Assembly: GCF_905220565.1 (NCBI RefSeq)
Contig: NC_059422.1
Location: 6,778,272 to 6,842,271, forward strand
From: Melitaea cinxia
Taxonomy: Eukaryota > Arthropoda > Insecta > Lepidoptera > Nymphalidae
Direction: 5' to 3'
Length of the DNA stretch: 64,000 nucleotides
Shown in pieces: positions 1 to 9,715 of this stretch (the first letter of the stretch is position 1; each line of letters begins with the position of its first letter). The notes under the pieces were generated by a model that was not told where the DNA came from, made no database searches, and was given only the letters and a program-made list of their open reading frames with translations. The translations under genes and the position numbers were made by a program.

Positions 1-239
1 TTTCTTTATACTTTACAGAGAGTTTTTGCAGAATTAAAAATAAGGACAATGATACAGAATTTGGATTTTTTTTTGAAAATGCAACGATAATTTAAAATAT
101 TTTACTACTTTTGGTAAGAGGGGAAAAAGTGTCTGATCAGCTAGTTATACCTACATCTAATAATGGAGAAACGAAATATAAAAATTGTAATATAAAGCTG
201 AAAATAAGTTACTTTTATTATTAATCGTCTTTTTAATTA

Positions 240-345
240 TTATTTGCTTGGAAACGAAAAAATACCGACTTCAATTACATCGACAAGTAATACAACGTAG
301 GTGGACGAAGTAGTGAGTTAGACGAAGTAGTAAGTAGGTAGTTGA
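240..345 (-). repeat. Repeat G, terminal fragment
   Basis: Contains ACCGACTTCAATTACATCG then a GACAAGTAATACAACGTAGG-like segment, the 3' end of repeat G read in reverse. The ACGAAGTAGTGAGTTAG stretch shows a short local duplication (gacgaagtagt twice). Confidence 0.7.
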
Positions 346-844
346 AAAGCCATGCCAGCCAATACTCCTACGTAATACTCAGAAGTTTTATTTCGAAGTC
401 TTTATTTAACTGATTGTTAAAGAAATATAAAATGTCTATATCTAGAAATTATTCATACAATTCAACTCAGTTTTTTACCATCAACTTACAGTGTCCTAAA
501 AACAGGTTTATTAGGAAACAATATTTATTAAAGAATATTTATTATCAAAAGGTACTTATGTAACTAACTGTACCTTTTTTATTATTTTTGTTTGTGTTAA
601 AAAAAAATATGATATTTTTTTTTGTGTACATTTTAACTATTTTAATGTGTACTTTTTTGTTACTTTATTGTATAGTTTGTTATTATGTTAGTAGTCATTA
701 TCATGATAGGAGTTTACTCATTAACAAACGATGTAAGACGCGTATATGAAACGAACATGAGAAGTAAATTTGTGTGCAACAGTAACGTTGATTTGCTCTG
801 CGCGTGACGTTTTCCTTGCAACGTTTAATAAGAGAAAGAGGCAG

Positions 845-1145
845 ATATATCACTACATATTATAAAACATAGTCGCTTCCCGCTGTCTGTATGCTTAGAT
901 CTTTAAAACTACGTAACGGATTTTGATGCGGTTGTCTTTAGTAAATAGAGTGATTCCAGAGGAAGGTTTAATACATGCATAATATAGTAGGAATACTGAC
1001 ATTTTTAGAGGTTTCGAATGGGCATATCGTAAATAAACACATTTTTTGCGCTTACATTGCAAATATTAATTTTATATTTTGTAGTGTATTTTAGTATCAT
1101 TTTATTAGCATTGCACCCGTGCGAAGCCGAGGATGGTCGCTAGTT
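845..1145 (+). mobile_element. D-type element, apparently complete, ending CGCTAGT
   Basis: Begins near TACATATTATAAAACATAGT, has the CTTTAAAACTACGTAACGG segment typical of such elements, and ends GAAGCCGAGGATGGTCGCTAGT-like at 1122-1144. There are no inverted termini and no target duplication. It is Helitron-like by its end, but the class is inferred. Confidence 0.6.
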
Positions 1146-1192
1146 TTTAAATATGACGGTAATCGTTATTAATGATTAAACTCCTAGTGGTG

Positions 1193-1244
1193 TGTCATTA
1201 AATGACAAAGAGAGTACACGCACTTTCTTTGTCATTTAATGACA
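1193..1244. repeat. Inverted repeat with 19-bp perfect arms
   Basis: TGTCATTAAATGACAAAGA (1193-1211) and its exact reverse complement (1226-1244) flank a 14-bp spacer. Each arm contains TGTCATTAAATGACA, itself nearly palindromic with ATTA cores. It lies in the intron of the left gene. Confidence 0.85.
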
Positions 1245-2147
1245 TGTGGCCTGTTAACGTTTTTTACAGGAGCAGTTTGGAGGACCCGTGAGGCGGTCGG
1301 TGCAATATTTTGACCAATTTTAAAATTAGATAGCTATGTATGAATTGGTTAAGATATTGCATCGTCCGCTTGACGGGAATGCCTGCGGGGATGTGCCTGT
1401 TTTTTTTTGTGCTTTGTGTGTGCTGTTTGTGTATTTGTTTAACATTTGTTTTGTGTGTGTGTAACATTTTATTTTGTGTTTTAACTGTAGAATTGATGGT
1501 TTTATTTGTGTGATACAACTGAGTCGAATTGAGATTATTATAATTAAGAAACATTGCGATTTATTTGATTTAAACAAATTATTTTTAAAATTTAAGTATA
1601 CAACTACTTCTTATCTCAATATTTTTAAAATCCAAGCAGAACAAACTTAAATTGTCGATTTTTTTTTTCTGAAAATAAAAAATACGCGTTTATAACTACA
1701 AAAGAATATAATAACATATAATAAAATAATAAGAATATATTAATAAATAACAAAAGAATGTTTTCTTAATCACTGTACATATAGTTATTACCTATTTATT
1801 TTCTTGCAAAATAAATATGCGTGCGTTACCGTTATTATTATTATTACACTTTAGTAGAGCAAAATATTTGTTTTGTTTTGTCAACAACAACGAACCGAAT
1901 CGATCAATATTACTAGAAGTCTCTTTGCATTTAAGAGCCTCTTCGTTAAGGAATTCAACTACAGCGATTTTAATTAAAGTAACAAAAAAAAAACGATGAA
2001 AATTGACAATCTAGAAAAAAAATCTCAATATTAATTTTTTTCTCTCTCTAAGCTTGCTGTTGCTTCACATTTTATATGTTTTTAATATTTAAATAAACAA
2101 CTTGAACTATGTATATACAATCTTTTTAGATGTGAGGATTGAAGATT

Positions 2148-2290
2148 ACAATCCCTACTAATATTATAAATGTGAATGTAAGTTTGTTTGTTACGCTTTC
2201 ACGCGAAAACTACTTAACTCATCATCATGAAATGTTGTACACATATTCTTGGAGGTATTAGAAGTAAAATAGGTCACTTTTTATTTTAAA
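2148..2290 (+). mobile_element. D element, 5' fragment
   Basis: Starts TACTAATATTATAAATG and continues with GTTTGTTTGTTACGCTTTCACGC, the usual start of D elements. The 3' terminus is missing or too diverged to place. Confidence 0.6.
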
Positions 2291-2877
2291 AAATTCGACG
2301 ATTTTTTTTTCAAATACACGACGAAATTTATATTTATATATAAACCCCACAATGGGTAGCTACATGTATATTTTTACTTGTCTGACTATTTGTCCTTATC
2401 AATCTCTATATTACGGTTTGGAATTATGTCAAAGCCTATCTCTGCTATTCTCATAAATACCTGTTAGTAATTGTATATTTTGGTAAAAAAGTTGATCAGT
2501 AACCCACGGTGCCACGGTGAAGCGTTACAAGTTGTAACCCTTACCGAATAAAGACAAAATATTCTCTGACAAAATTAACAGGCCTTATTGTTTTCTAATG
2601 TTTACGCGAATTTCACACATAATGAAACGTTTATTAGATGCCCGACGGGATTTCGGATACTTTACAGCAACCATGGTCACGGGAGAACGGTCACGGAGGG
2701 CATCTAAAAAAAACTTAATAAACCGTGATAATATTCGTAAAACTTGTTTCAATTAACAGGCCTTGTTACATGAAGAATATTTTTATGTCATACATTAACA
2801 GCCTGATAAATAAGATCAATTAACCCTTGTGAGGTTTTTATAGTAAGTTACTTTAATGAATAATTTTTTCCATGCAG

Positions 2878-2981
2878 GTCCTCGCACCAGAAGGCCAAAG
2901 AAACCTCCCGGGGACGGAACCCCAACAGACGAGAAGAGACCTAGAACTGCATTTTCTGGACCGCAGCTTGCTAGACTAAAG
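2878..2981 (+). CDS. en/inv: engrailed-family homeobox gene (left paralogue), penultimate coding exon
   Basis: Internal exon of a nuclear transcription factor of the engrailed/invected family, which acts in segment polarity and posterior compartment identity (established for the family). An AG acceptor (2876-2877) and GT donor (2982-2983) bound 104 bp: two bases completing a split codon, then 34 codons. It reads GPRTRRPKKPPGDG, then TPTDEKRPRTAFSGPQLARLK. EKRPRTAF opens the homeodomain and the exon carries homeodomain residues 1-17. The basic linker before it corresponds to the region after the WPAWVYCTRYSDRPSS motif of the family; that motif is in an earlier exon not present here. The split codon xGT gives Gly after G or Ser after A, so a preceding RS-encoding microexon (the invected hallmark) is neither shown nor excluded. 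Confidence 0.93.
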
Positions 2982-3462
2982 GTTAAATGAAGTTTAAATA
3001 ATAATTCTGTTATCATTATTTTTACTTTGTAGCCATCATTATTTCGCAATTTAGTCACGTTGGTTTTAATTTTTAAAAATACAATGATTGTCCATCATTA
3101 TTTTTAATGTATCCGTCATTATTTTGCAATTTACCTAGTTACCTACATATGTCTTACCACGAAATGTAACATTTTTTATTCTGTTATTTTTATTACGAGT
3201 ACTTTACCAAAAATATGGTATTTGCATTGTTATTACAATTAAGCAACATATTATTATTTCGTATAGTAAAAAATAATAATTTTTATATCAAAATAATAGA
3301 TATTATAGCCTTTACTCAACATTTATTTTTATCGACTCAGCGTTTTTTCATGGTTTAATTTTTCATTTATATAAATATAGCGTTAATTTGAAAACAAAGT
3401 ATACTTTGTAGTGAGATTTTCATTAGTTTTCCCACTTAAAAGAAATATTAATCTCCACACAG
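2982..3462 (+). other. Last intron of the left engrailed-family gene
   Basis: GT-AG intron of 481 bp, AT-rich and with no repeat family recognised. It interrupts the homeobox between residues 17 and 18, exactly where the right-hand paralogue is interrupted. Its last 5 bp belong to the tract that is identical in the two paralogues. Confidence 0.9.
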
Positions 3463-3726
3463 CACGAGTTCGCCGAGAACCGTTACCTGACCGAGCGTCG
3501 GAGACAGACCCTCGCCGCTGAGCTCGGCCTGGCGGAAGCTCAGATCAAGATCTGGTTCCAGAACAAACGAGCCAAGATCAAGAAGGCGTCTGGACAGAGG
3601 AACCCGCTGGCCTTACAATTGATGGCCCAAGGGTTGTACAACCATAGCACGATACCACTGACGAAAGAAGAAGAGGAACTAGAGATGAAGGCAAGAGAAA
3701 GAGAACAGAATAGACAAGGAGTTTAG
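3463..3726 (+). CDS. en/inv: engrailed-family homeobox gene (left paralogue), last coding exon
   Basis: Terminal exon, 87 codons plus TAG, joined in phase 0 after a 481-bp GT-AG intron. It supplies homeodomain residues 18-60, from HEFAENRYLTERRRQ to IKIWFQNKRAKIKK. The recognition-helix residues W48, F49, Q50, N51 and R53 are intact, so it should bind TAAT-core DNA. After the homeodomain come NPLALQLMAQGLYNHSTIPL and a TKEEEELEMKARERE tail, as in fly Engrailed and Invected. GC is far higher than the surroundings. Paralogue identity is unresolved: PRTRxPKKP, FSGxQLARLKHEF and HSTIPLT resemble Drosophila Invected as I remember it, while the DEKRPRTAF linker and EEEELEM tail also fit Engrailed. 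The first 143 bp are identical to the right-hand paralogue, so the homeodomain cannot decide between them. Confidence 0.97.
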   Translation, partial: HEFAENRYLTERRRQTLAAELGLAEAQIKIWFQNKRAKIKKASGQRNPLALQLMAQGLYNHSTIPLTKEEEELEMKAREREQNRQGV

Positions 3727-3791
3727 TGCATATCAATGATAACTCTTCAAAAATGTATACAAGTGTAGAGTGACACCTTTGAAATAATGAA

Positions 3792-3824
3792 AATAAAATT
3801 GGCTTTTATAGTAGATGTAATAAA
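3792..3824 (+). terminator. Candidate poly(A) signals of the left engrailed-family gene
   Basis: AATAAA occurs at 3792-3797 and again at 3819-3824, 66 and 93 bp after the stop codon. They are the nearest canonical signals, giving a short 3' UTR if used. A longer form ending further downstream is possible. Confidence 0.5.
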
Positions 3825-4120
3825 TAATTTATTTTTATTGAGTTTTTGTAAATATATTATATGTATCACAAACTCACTTGCACACGTTTACACGTATTTA
3901 TAAATAAATCTTCAGTTTTCCAAAAACAATGAAATTAAAAATGTAGTTTCCTATTAAATGGAAAATAATATAAAAGCGAGTTATTGTTAAAGTTATTGAA
4001 AACTACATAGATGATCGTCCCGAGTCATAGAGTGATATAGCCTATAATTACATAATAGGCTTAAAACAATCGCGATTAAACAAAGTAACTATAACAATAA
4101 ATTCTTCGTCGATATTAAAA
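3825..4120. other. Sequence 3' of the left engrailed-family gene
   Basis: AT-rich. I see no gene and no clear repeat until the F element. Confidence 0.5.
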
Positions 4121-4320
4121 GCTTACGTACGCACGTAAGAAGTTATACTTCATTGGCTAGCGTTGCTAACTTCTTCTTCATTGACTGGCTAACTTCAGGG
4201 TGTCGATTTCTTGTAACGATGCGCGCGCATCATAAACTTACCCTCATCATTTTTCTCTAACGCGCCAATAGAAATATAACTTCATAAATGTCTTTTATAT
4301 TTTACGTATACATTTTTGGA
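4121..4320 (+). repeat. Repeat F, copy 1
   Basis: TACGTACGCACGTAAGAAG, then TTCATTGGCTAGC and AACTTCAGGGTGTCG, shared with copies at 24.6 and 60.4 kb. Class unknown. Confidence 0.6.
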
Positions 4321-4413
4321 GATAATACCAACACGGTTTGAACATCAACACAAACATACCGGATTTATTTGAGTCTGAAATAATAGATTTGGATACCTAT
4401 ATACGTCCAGTCC

Positions 4414-4439
4414 TTGCTGTACACTTAAGTGTACAGCAA
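4414..4439. repeat. Perfect 26-bp palindrome
   Basis: The half TTGCTGTACACTT is followed at once by its exact reverse complement, with no spacer. It lies about 690 bp after the stop of the left gene. Confidence 0.9.
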
Positions 4440-4827
4440 AATTCAAAATATCGATCTCGAAATATAACAATAAATTAAGGATCAATTAAGCCGGTCGCTG
4501 ATAACGTTACAGATACTCGTATCCTAAAGATAAAAGTATCCGATATGTGAATCTTGTTTCACTATCAACCTCTATCATGCAGATGTTTCTGTTCGCAAAC
4601 TGTGAAACAAAAACTTGTAATCTTAATTCAGGATTCACGTCTTATTGATGAGGTCTATCAGTAACTAATGTGCGTAATAAACATTATCAGCAAACAGCTA
4701 AATTGGTCCTAAAACTGTTAATAGCTATGAGATATCTTATGAGGTAGGTGTTGTCAAAGTGTGATGATTTTCAAGAAACTATACTTACATAATATTAACA
4801 TATTTTTTATTATTATTATTATTATTA

Positions 4828-5144
4828 CAGCCTATACAGTCCACTGCTGGACATAGGCCTCCACAAGTTTACGCCAAAAATAACGTGAACTCATGTGTTT
4901 TGCCCATTGTCACCACGCTGGGCAGGCGGGTTGGTGACCGCAGGGCTGGCTTTATCGCACCGAAGACGCTGCTGCCCGTCTTCGGCCTGTGTATTTCAAA
5001 GCCAGCAGTTGGATGGTTATCCCGCCATCGGTCGGCTTCTTAAGTTCCAACGTGGTTGTGGAACCTTGTTATCCTTTAATCGCCTCTTACGACACCCACG
5101 GGAAGAGAGGGGGTGGCTAAATTCTTTAGTGCCGTAGCCACACA
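4828..5144 (-). mobile_element. Repeat A, near full length
   Basis: In reverse: starts at the TGCTGTGTGGCTACGG end (5144), runs through GGCGACTAAGGGATAAC-like and CTTCGGCCTGTGTATTTC segments, and ends CCAGCAGTGGACTGTATAGG. The tail is (TAA)n, not the usual (ATG)n, at 4806-4827. Confidence 0.85.
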
Positions 5145-5149
5145 GCACA

Positions 5150-5562
5150 TTACATAATAATATTAACATATATAATTATATATTACACGTTACATTAACA
5201 TTAGCTAATAAATTAGACACTGCGAAAAAAATAATTTATTATTAGTTTAGACAGCTCGTGAGCGTAGATACATGTTATATTAGTTCAAATGACCCCGCAC
5301 AATTTGTATGGAAAATGGCTCTTGGCTAAATTGGCTGAAATTTTGCATAGGGGTAGCTTTCAACGTGCTGATCAAAAGTCTCAAGGGGCACAAACCCCCA
5401 AGTTTAACCCACGACTCTCTACAACCCCGAAAACCTCCCAAATTGCACTTTGCAATAATCGACTGCAGCTTTGCGAAGAGACAGGCACCAACACCCTTAA
5501 CATAATTCTAAACTATACCCCCTCAAAATAGACCCCTATTGATACGATTATATAGACCTGAC
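5150..5562. other. No gene; reading frames without support
   Basis: Contains GGCTGAAATTTTGCATAGGGG, wording found inside D-like elements, followed by a C-rich stretch. The two open frames at 5289-5531 overlap in different frames and match nothing I know. Confidence 0.4.
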
Positions 5563-5636
5563 CTATTTTATTTATTTATTTAAATTCTTTACTGTACAAT
5601 AAGTACACCAATACAAGCTTGTACAAAAGGCGGCAA
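5563..5636 (-). mobile_element. Repeat K, 3' end of a LINE-type element
   Basis: In reverse it reads GCCTTTTGTACAAGC then ATTGTACAGTAAAG and a (AAATA)n tail, like the copies at 13.2 and 57.8 kb. Confidence 0.5.
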
Positions 5637-5639
5637 CAT

Positions 5640-6365
5640 TTACATATCATCATATTTTACATTCTAATTTTTATTAAATGTTTTGTTTACATATGATATA
5701 TTGTCCATACTCCATATATTATATTACATAGACTACTTCTACACACGTGCACATATAAAAAGTTTTCTATTCAATATCACCGAACTGTATTTAACACTTA
5801 GTATTTTTTTTGTATTTGACGTAAGAATATCAAAATGTTTCTTATATGAAATAGCCCCCGAATTTATTGTTTACACCTCTGTGATAGAGCGAAAGCGATA
5901 ACATCACATTAGATTTTTTTATATAAAAAGTCCCTAAAAGATTGTCACGATACCCTTTGTAGTTTTTTTCTACGCCTACTCATCGCAGCATCCGATTTCA
6001 TGCAGAAGATGATCTGGAACAAACATACAGACAGATAAAAATAATATTATTATCAATGTTTTGTTCCTATTCTGAAATAAAGTCTCGTGTAATTAGTTTT
6101 TCTTAAATATATTTTATGTACAGACATCTGCCAAGTAGAATTATATAATATGCATATACATATGTATGTCATTTCGTAATTAAAGTGCCTACTACTTGAA
6201 CGATCACACTTTGATAACACCGTCTCATAAACATCCTAATATAGGAGTAACTGTACCTAAAAACAAAGTCATTCATGTTACTAAAACACAAGATATGTTA
6301 CAAGTTGCTTACACGAGGCTACTATTTTAAACATAACTGTAATTATATATATTTATTATATATAT
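5640..6365. other. AT-rich stretch, nothing recognised
   Basis: The open frame at 5683-5901 has tyrosine/isoleucine-rich composition expected of AT-rich non-coding DNA. A (TA)n run sits at about 6344-6367. Confidence 0.5.
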
Positions 6366-6474
6366 ATCCACCAATCCACATTGGAGCAGCGTTGTGGATT
6401 AAGCTCTGATCCTTCTCCTGCACGAGAAAAGAGGCATATGCCCAGCAGTGGGGTGTTACAGGCTGAAGCGAGCG
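6366..6474 (+). mobile_element. SINE C, 3' fragment
   Basis: Holds AAGCTCTGATCC and ATGCCCAGCAGTGGGGTGTT, ending CAGGCTGAAGCG. The tRNA-like head is missing. Confidence 0.75.
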
Positions 6475-6965
6475 ATAGTTATATAAATCATTAATAAATA
6501 AAATCGAACTGACACATCAAACATCATTTTATAATTATAAACAAATTTCGCATAACATTAACTAAAATAACTGCAAATCATATTGAAATAAATCATTATT
6601 TGTCAAAGTATTCACATAATCATTAAATTGCATAAATGTGTAATTATTATCATTGTAAAACATTTTCTTGTCAAATAATGTAAAATATTTATTTTTTAAA
6701 AATTATCGTAACGTGTATTTATTGTAATTATATTATTATAGAAACACTTGTCATTAATTTGCAATTATAAACTTGCCATCATATAAATTCGTTATTATTG
6801 TAATGTAGTTCATTGTACTTATATGTTCGCATTTGAATTGTAAAAATAATTAATAAATTCAATGTAAATATTAATTAGAGAACAGTTTTTAACAAAAAAT
6901 TAAAATTAATAATTAAGTTATTTATTGTGCAATGTAGCAGTATTAGTTAGATGAGAGTTATTTAA
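6475..6965. other. AT-rich stretch, nothing recognised
   Basis: Very AT-rich. No feature is supported. Confidence 0.5.
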
Positions 6966-7071
6966 TGACAGTATTTTTAAAAATATTTATTAAGAACTAT
7001 AATAATACTACAAATTTTATGTTTGTGAGTATTTTAAAATCGTAATTAACTAATTACTAAAAATACTGTCA
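6966..7071. mobile_element. Small element with 14-bp terminal inverted repeats
   Basis: TGACAGTATTTTTA at the left end is matched exactly by its reverse complement at the right end, 106 bp in total and non-coding. MITE-like. No target duplication is clear. Confidence 0.5.
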
Positions 7072-8165
7072 ATAAACAAAAGTAGCGATTTATAAAAAAA
7101 AAGTATTAAAAAGATAATTACAAAACTATTTTGTTTGTTGTTTTTTTTTACATTCCTACAGATTAAAAACAATCCTTCATTCTTTGCTAATTTATTATAA
7201 TATTAATGTTACAATAAAAAGTATTTTATAAAAAAGTTCATTTTAGTAATTTTTTTATACTTTAAAAAGCTTACTGTTTGTAGTGTGAAGTATATTACAT
7301 TTAAGCGATTCAACCCCTTGGCACATTCAGAGGGTATGGGGGGTGTACTTTATTGGAATTTTCGGAATTTTTTATTGAAATACTTGCGGCGGCATTACGA
7401 ATCAGGAATTCGATTCGATAAGTTTTTTTAAGGGCGAGGGGGTGAGTTCGGAAGGGTGGTTTGATTCAGTTGATGTAATTAAAGATGCTAGTTTTACTGC
7501 ATTGTTTTTTATAACTCTCAGTAACAGCAGTTAATGATATTGTAGGGTACAATTTTAAAAACATTATATATTACTGAACCGTAAAATACATAATATTTTT
7601 GTTTAGAATTTTCCGAAAGAAAAAAAATCTACATTATTTTTTTATTTATTAAAATAAATTATCTGTAATAATTTATTTTTACTTGTATGGAACATATATG
7701 GAAATAGAGATATAATATTAATTTTATCTTCATATAAATTGTGTGTTCCCACCAATTATGGATACTTATAATATTTATTACAGATATTACGTATTTATTA
7801 TTATTATTATTATACTAAGTGTTTACCTAAAAATGGCAGCTTAGTTTTACAATTTTGACTGTGTTACACTATTAAAAATTAAACTAAGTGTAAGAAACTA
7901 GATTTATTAATCTATTGACAGTAAATTTAACACGTAAGTTATAATTTTTAATCTACCACAGTTTGCTAATTTAAAAAAAAAAAAAACAAAGTCATCGAAA
8001 TAGCAATATCGAATTGTCTAACAGCACAGCGTCTCGAATCGATGCGAAAGTGAAAAAAAGTAGTTAATTTAAACCCGAGGGCGTTTGAAATGCCTTTGAT
8101 AAGAGTGAGGCTACATAACTATGATATGGTGAAAACATTTTAAAAGATTAACTAAATCTATATAA
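7072..8165. other. AT-rich stretch, nothing recognised
   Basis: Contains a (TTA)n run near 7796 and a G-rich patch at 7327-7450. No gene. Confidence 0.5.
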
Positions 8166-8227
8166 ATGAATCCCTCTCCTATATGGAGAAAGAGGTTATG
8201 CCCAGCAGTGGGATGTTACAGGTTGAA
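8166..8227 (+). mobile_element. SINE C, 3' fragment
   Basis: Short tail piece with ATGCCCAGCAGTGGGATGTT and GGTTGAAACG. Confidence 0.7.
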
Positions 8228-8658
8228 ACGTAATATAAATAAAAATTATTTGCCGAAATGTATGTATATATATATTTTTTTTGTTTTCGTTATTTTCAAG
8301 ACAAAGTTTGTATAAAAAAAATTGAAAATAAAATTGATTTACTTATGAATAAAAAGGTCATAACACAAAGAACGTGGGGTCAGCTAATATGTAGGTTAAT
8401 AAAAATAAATCGCTAAATTATTTTTACAGTATCATAATATACACGTATCTATTATTAGAAGTCAGAAAAACGAGGGTTTTAAATTAAGGTTTAACTTTAG
8501 AACTCCTATAATTTCTAAGGTCCCGAAAATTCTATTGAGATTGTAATCCCAACCTCACCAATCACCTTCATATATTATCTTTTTAGGTGACAAAAAAAAA
8601 ATATTCAAAATCGGTACATCCAGAAAAAAGTTATGAGATAACAAACTAAACGGTTGAA

Positions 8659-8712
8659 TCAAATCCAATCAAAAATTATTTTATTCAAGTAGGCTTCGAT
8701 TTACAAATTAAA
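8659..8712 (-). mobile_element. Repeat I, 3' fragment
   Basis: CCAATCAAAAATTATTTTATT followed by CAAGTAGGCTTCGATTTAC is the I tail in reverse. Confidence 0.55.
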
Positions 8713-8838
8713 GTATTATTCGTATTTCAGACTTCAATTATATCGACAAGTAATACAACGTAAGTAGACGAAATAATAATCAAGTAAATTCGCGTTTATA
8801 TACACCTCAAAAAGTACTTGTCAGATCTCGATTAGATT

Positions 8839-9173
8839 TGAATGGAACCACATCGCTTCAGCCTGTAATATCTCACTATTGGACATAGGCCTCTTTCCCC
8901 GTGTAGTAGAAGGATCAGAGCTTAATCCACCACGCTGCTCCAATGCGGATTGGCGGATATATTCCCTACTACGAATAACGATCGCTATCGCTGACGGCTT
9001 AACGTGCTGTTCGAGGCACGGTGGGGAGAGCCACAAGGACTGTACAAACACCCAGACCACGGCAAACGCCTGTTTGTCATGTGCGGGGATCGAACCCGCA
9101 ACCGCCAACGCAACAGGTACAATCCATGGCTGTAACCGTTGCGTCAACCGCGTCAGCGTGAATGGAACCACAT
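8839..9173. repeat. 15-bp target-site duplication around SINE C
   Basis: TGAATGGAACCACAT occurs at 8839-8853 and 9159-9173, immediately flanking the SINE. Removing one copy and the SINE restores a continuous G element. Confidence 0.9.
8854..9158 (-). mobile_element. SINE C, full length
   Basis: A tRNA-derived SINE read in reverse. The head has a box A-like TTGACGCAACGGTTAC and a box B GGTTCGATCCCC, so it would be transcribed by RNA polymerase III if active. The body holds GTGCCTCG and ATCGCTATC-type segments. The tail matches the C consensus at TGTAATATC and GGCCTATGTCC. The open frames on both strands (8821-9175) are incidental. Confidence 0.88.
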
Positions 9174-9521
9174 GACAGCACTATCTTTCGATTAAATGTT
9201 GCTTATCAAAATCGGTCCACCCAGTTAAAAGTTCTGAGGTAACAAAAAAATACAATTAAGAACCTCCTTCTTTATTAGAAGTCGTTTAAAAAACTGTCCG
9301 CAAATAATAAATAATAATCACAAGCGATCAGAAACAACCCCATACAAACCAACCCTTAATCGTCTCCAAACATTCCGCTGAGAGTGGCCCTGTCTGCTAT
9401 ATTTGCACGTTTCATCCCTCCGAACATAAACACGTGCTAAATTTAACGAAAATCAGAAGCAAAATCTAATAAATAAATTAGTATGTTTATCAATACATTT
9501 ATTTAATTAATGAGTAAGAAA

Positions 9522-9715
9522 TGAAATATCTCCCCACCGTGCCTCGGAGAGCACGTAAAGTCGGTCCCGGTTGTTATCATATACACCTGATAACGACCGT
9601 TACTCATAGTAGGGAATATATCCGCCAACCCGCAGTGGAGTAGCGAGATTAAGATCTAATCCATCTCCTACATGAAGAAAGAGGTCTATGCCCAACAGTG
9701 GGATATTACAGGGCG
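9522..9715 (+). mobile_element. SINE C, head-less copy
   Basis: From CTCCCCACCGTGCCTCGGAG through CCGCCAACCCGCAGTGGAG to GCCCAACAGTGGGATATTAC. The tRNA-like head is absent. Confidence 0.75.

Larger units (their letters stand above)
1..2877 (+). other. Upstream intron of the left engrailed-family gene (5' end outside window)
   Basis: No exon encoding the conserved engrailed-family N-terminal motifs is found here, so the first coding exon lies further left. The stretch is AT-rich and holds a G fragment, a D-type element, a 19-bp inverted repeat and a D fragment. Short open frames at 1264-1577 on the minus strand are low-complexity. A 6-bp microexon could be hidden here but cannot be picked out by eye. 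Confidence 0.75.
8727..9298 (-). repeat. Repeat G, interrupted by a SINE C
   Basis: Left part 8727-8853 has the GACTTCAATTATATCGACAAG end. Right part 9159-9298 continues the same element (TTTCGATTAAATG, ATCGGTCCACCCAG) and ends CCTTCTTTATTAGAAGTCG. The SINE at 8854-9158 separates them. Confidence 0.8.

Noticed and set aside
1264..1577. Two overlapping minus-strand frames of 96 and 83 residues
   Set aside because: Low-complexity Thr/His/Lys-rich reading of a GT-rich tract; different frames, no splice or start support.
8821..9175. 116- and 98-residue frames on both strands
   Set aside because: Both lie across SINE C and its duplication.
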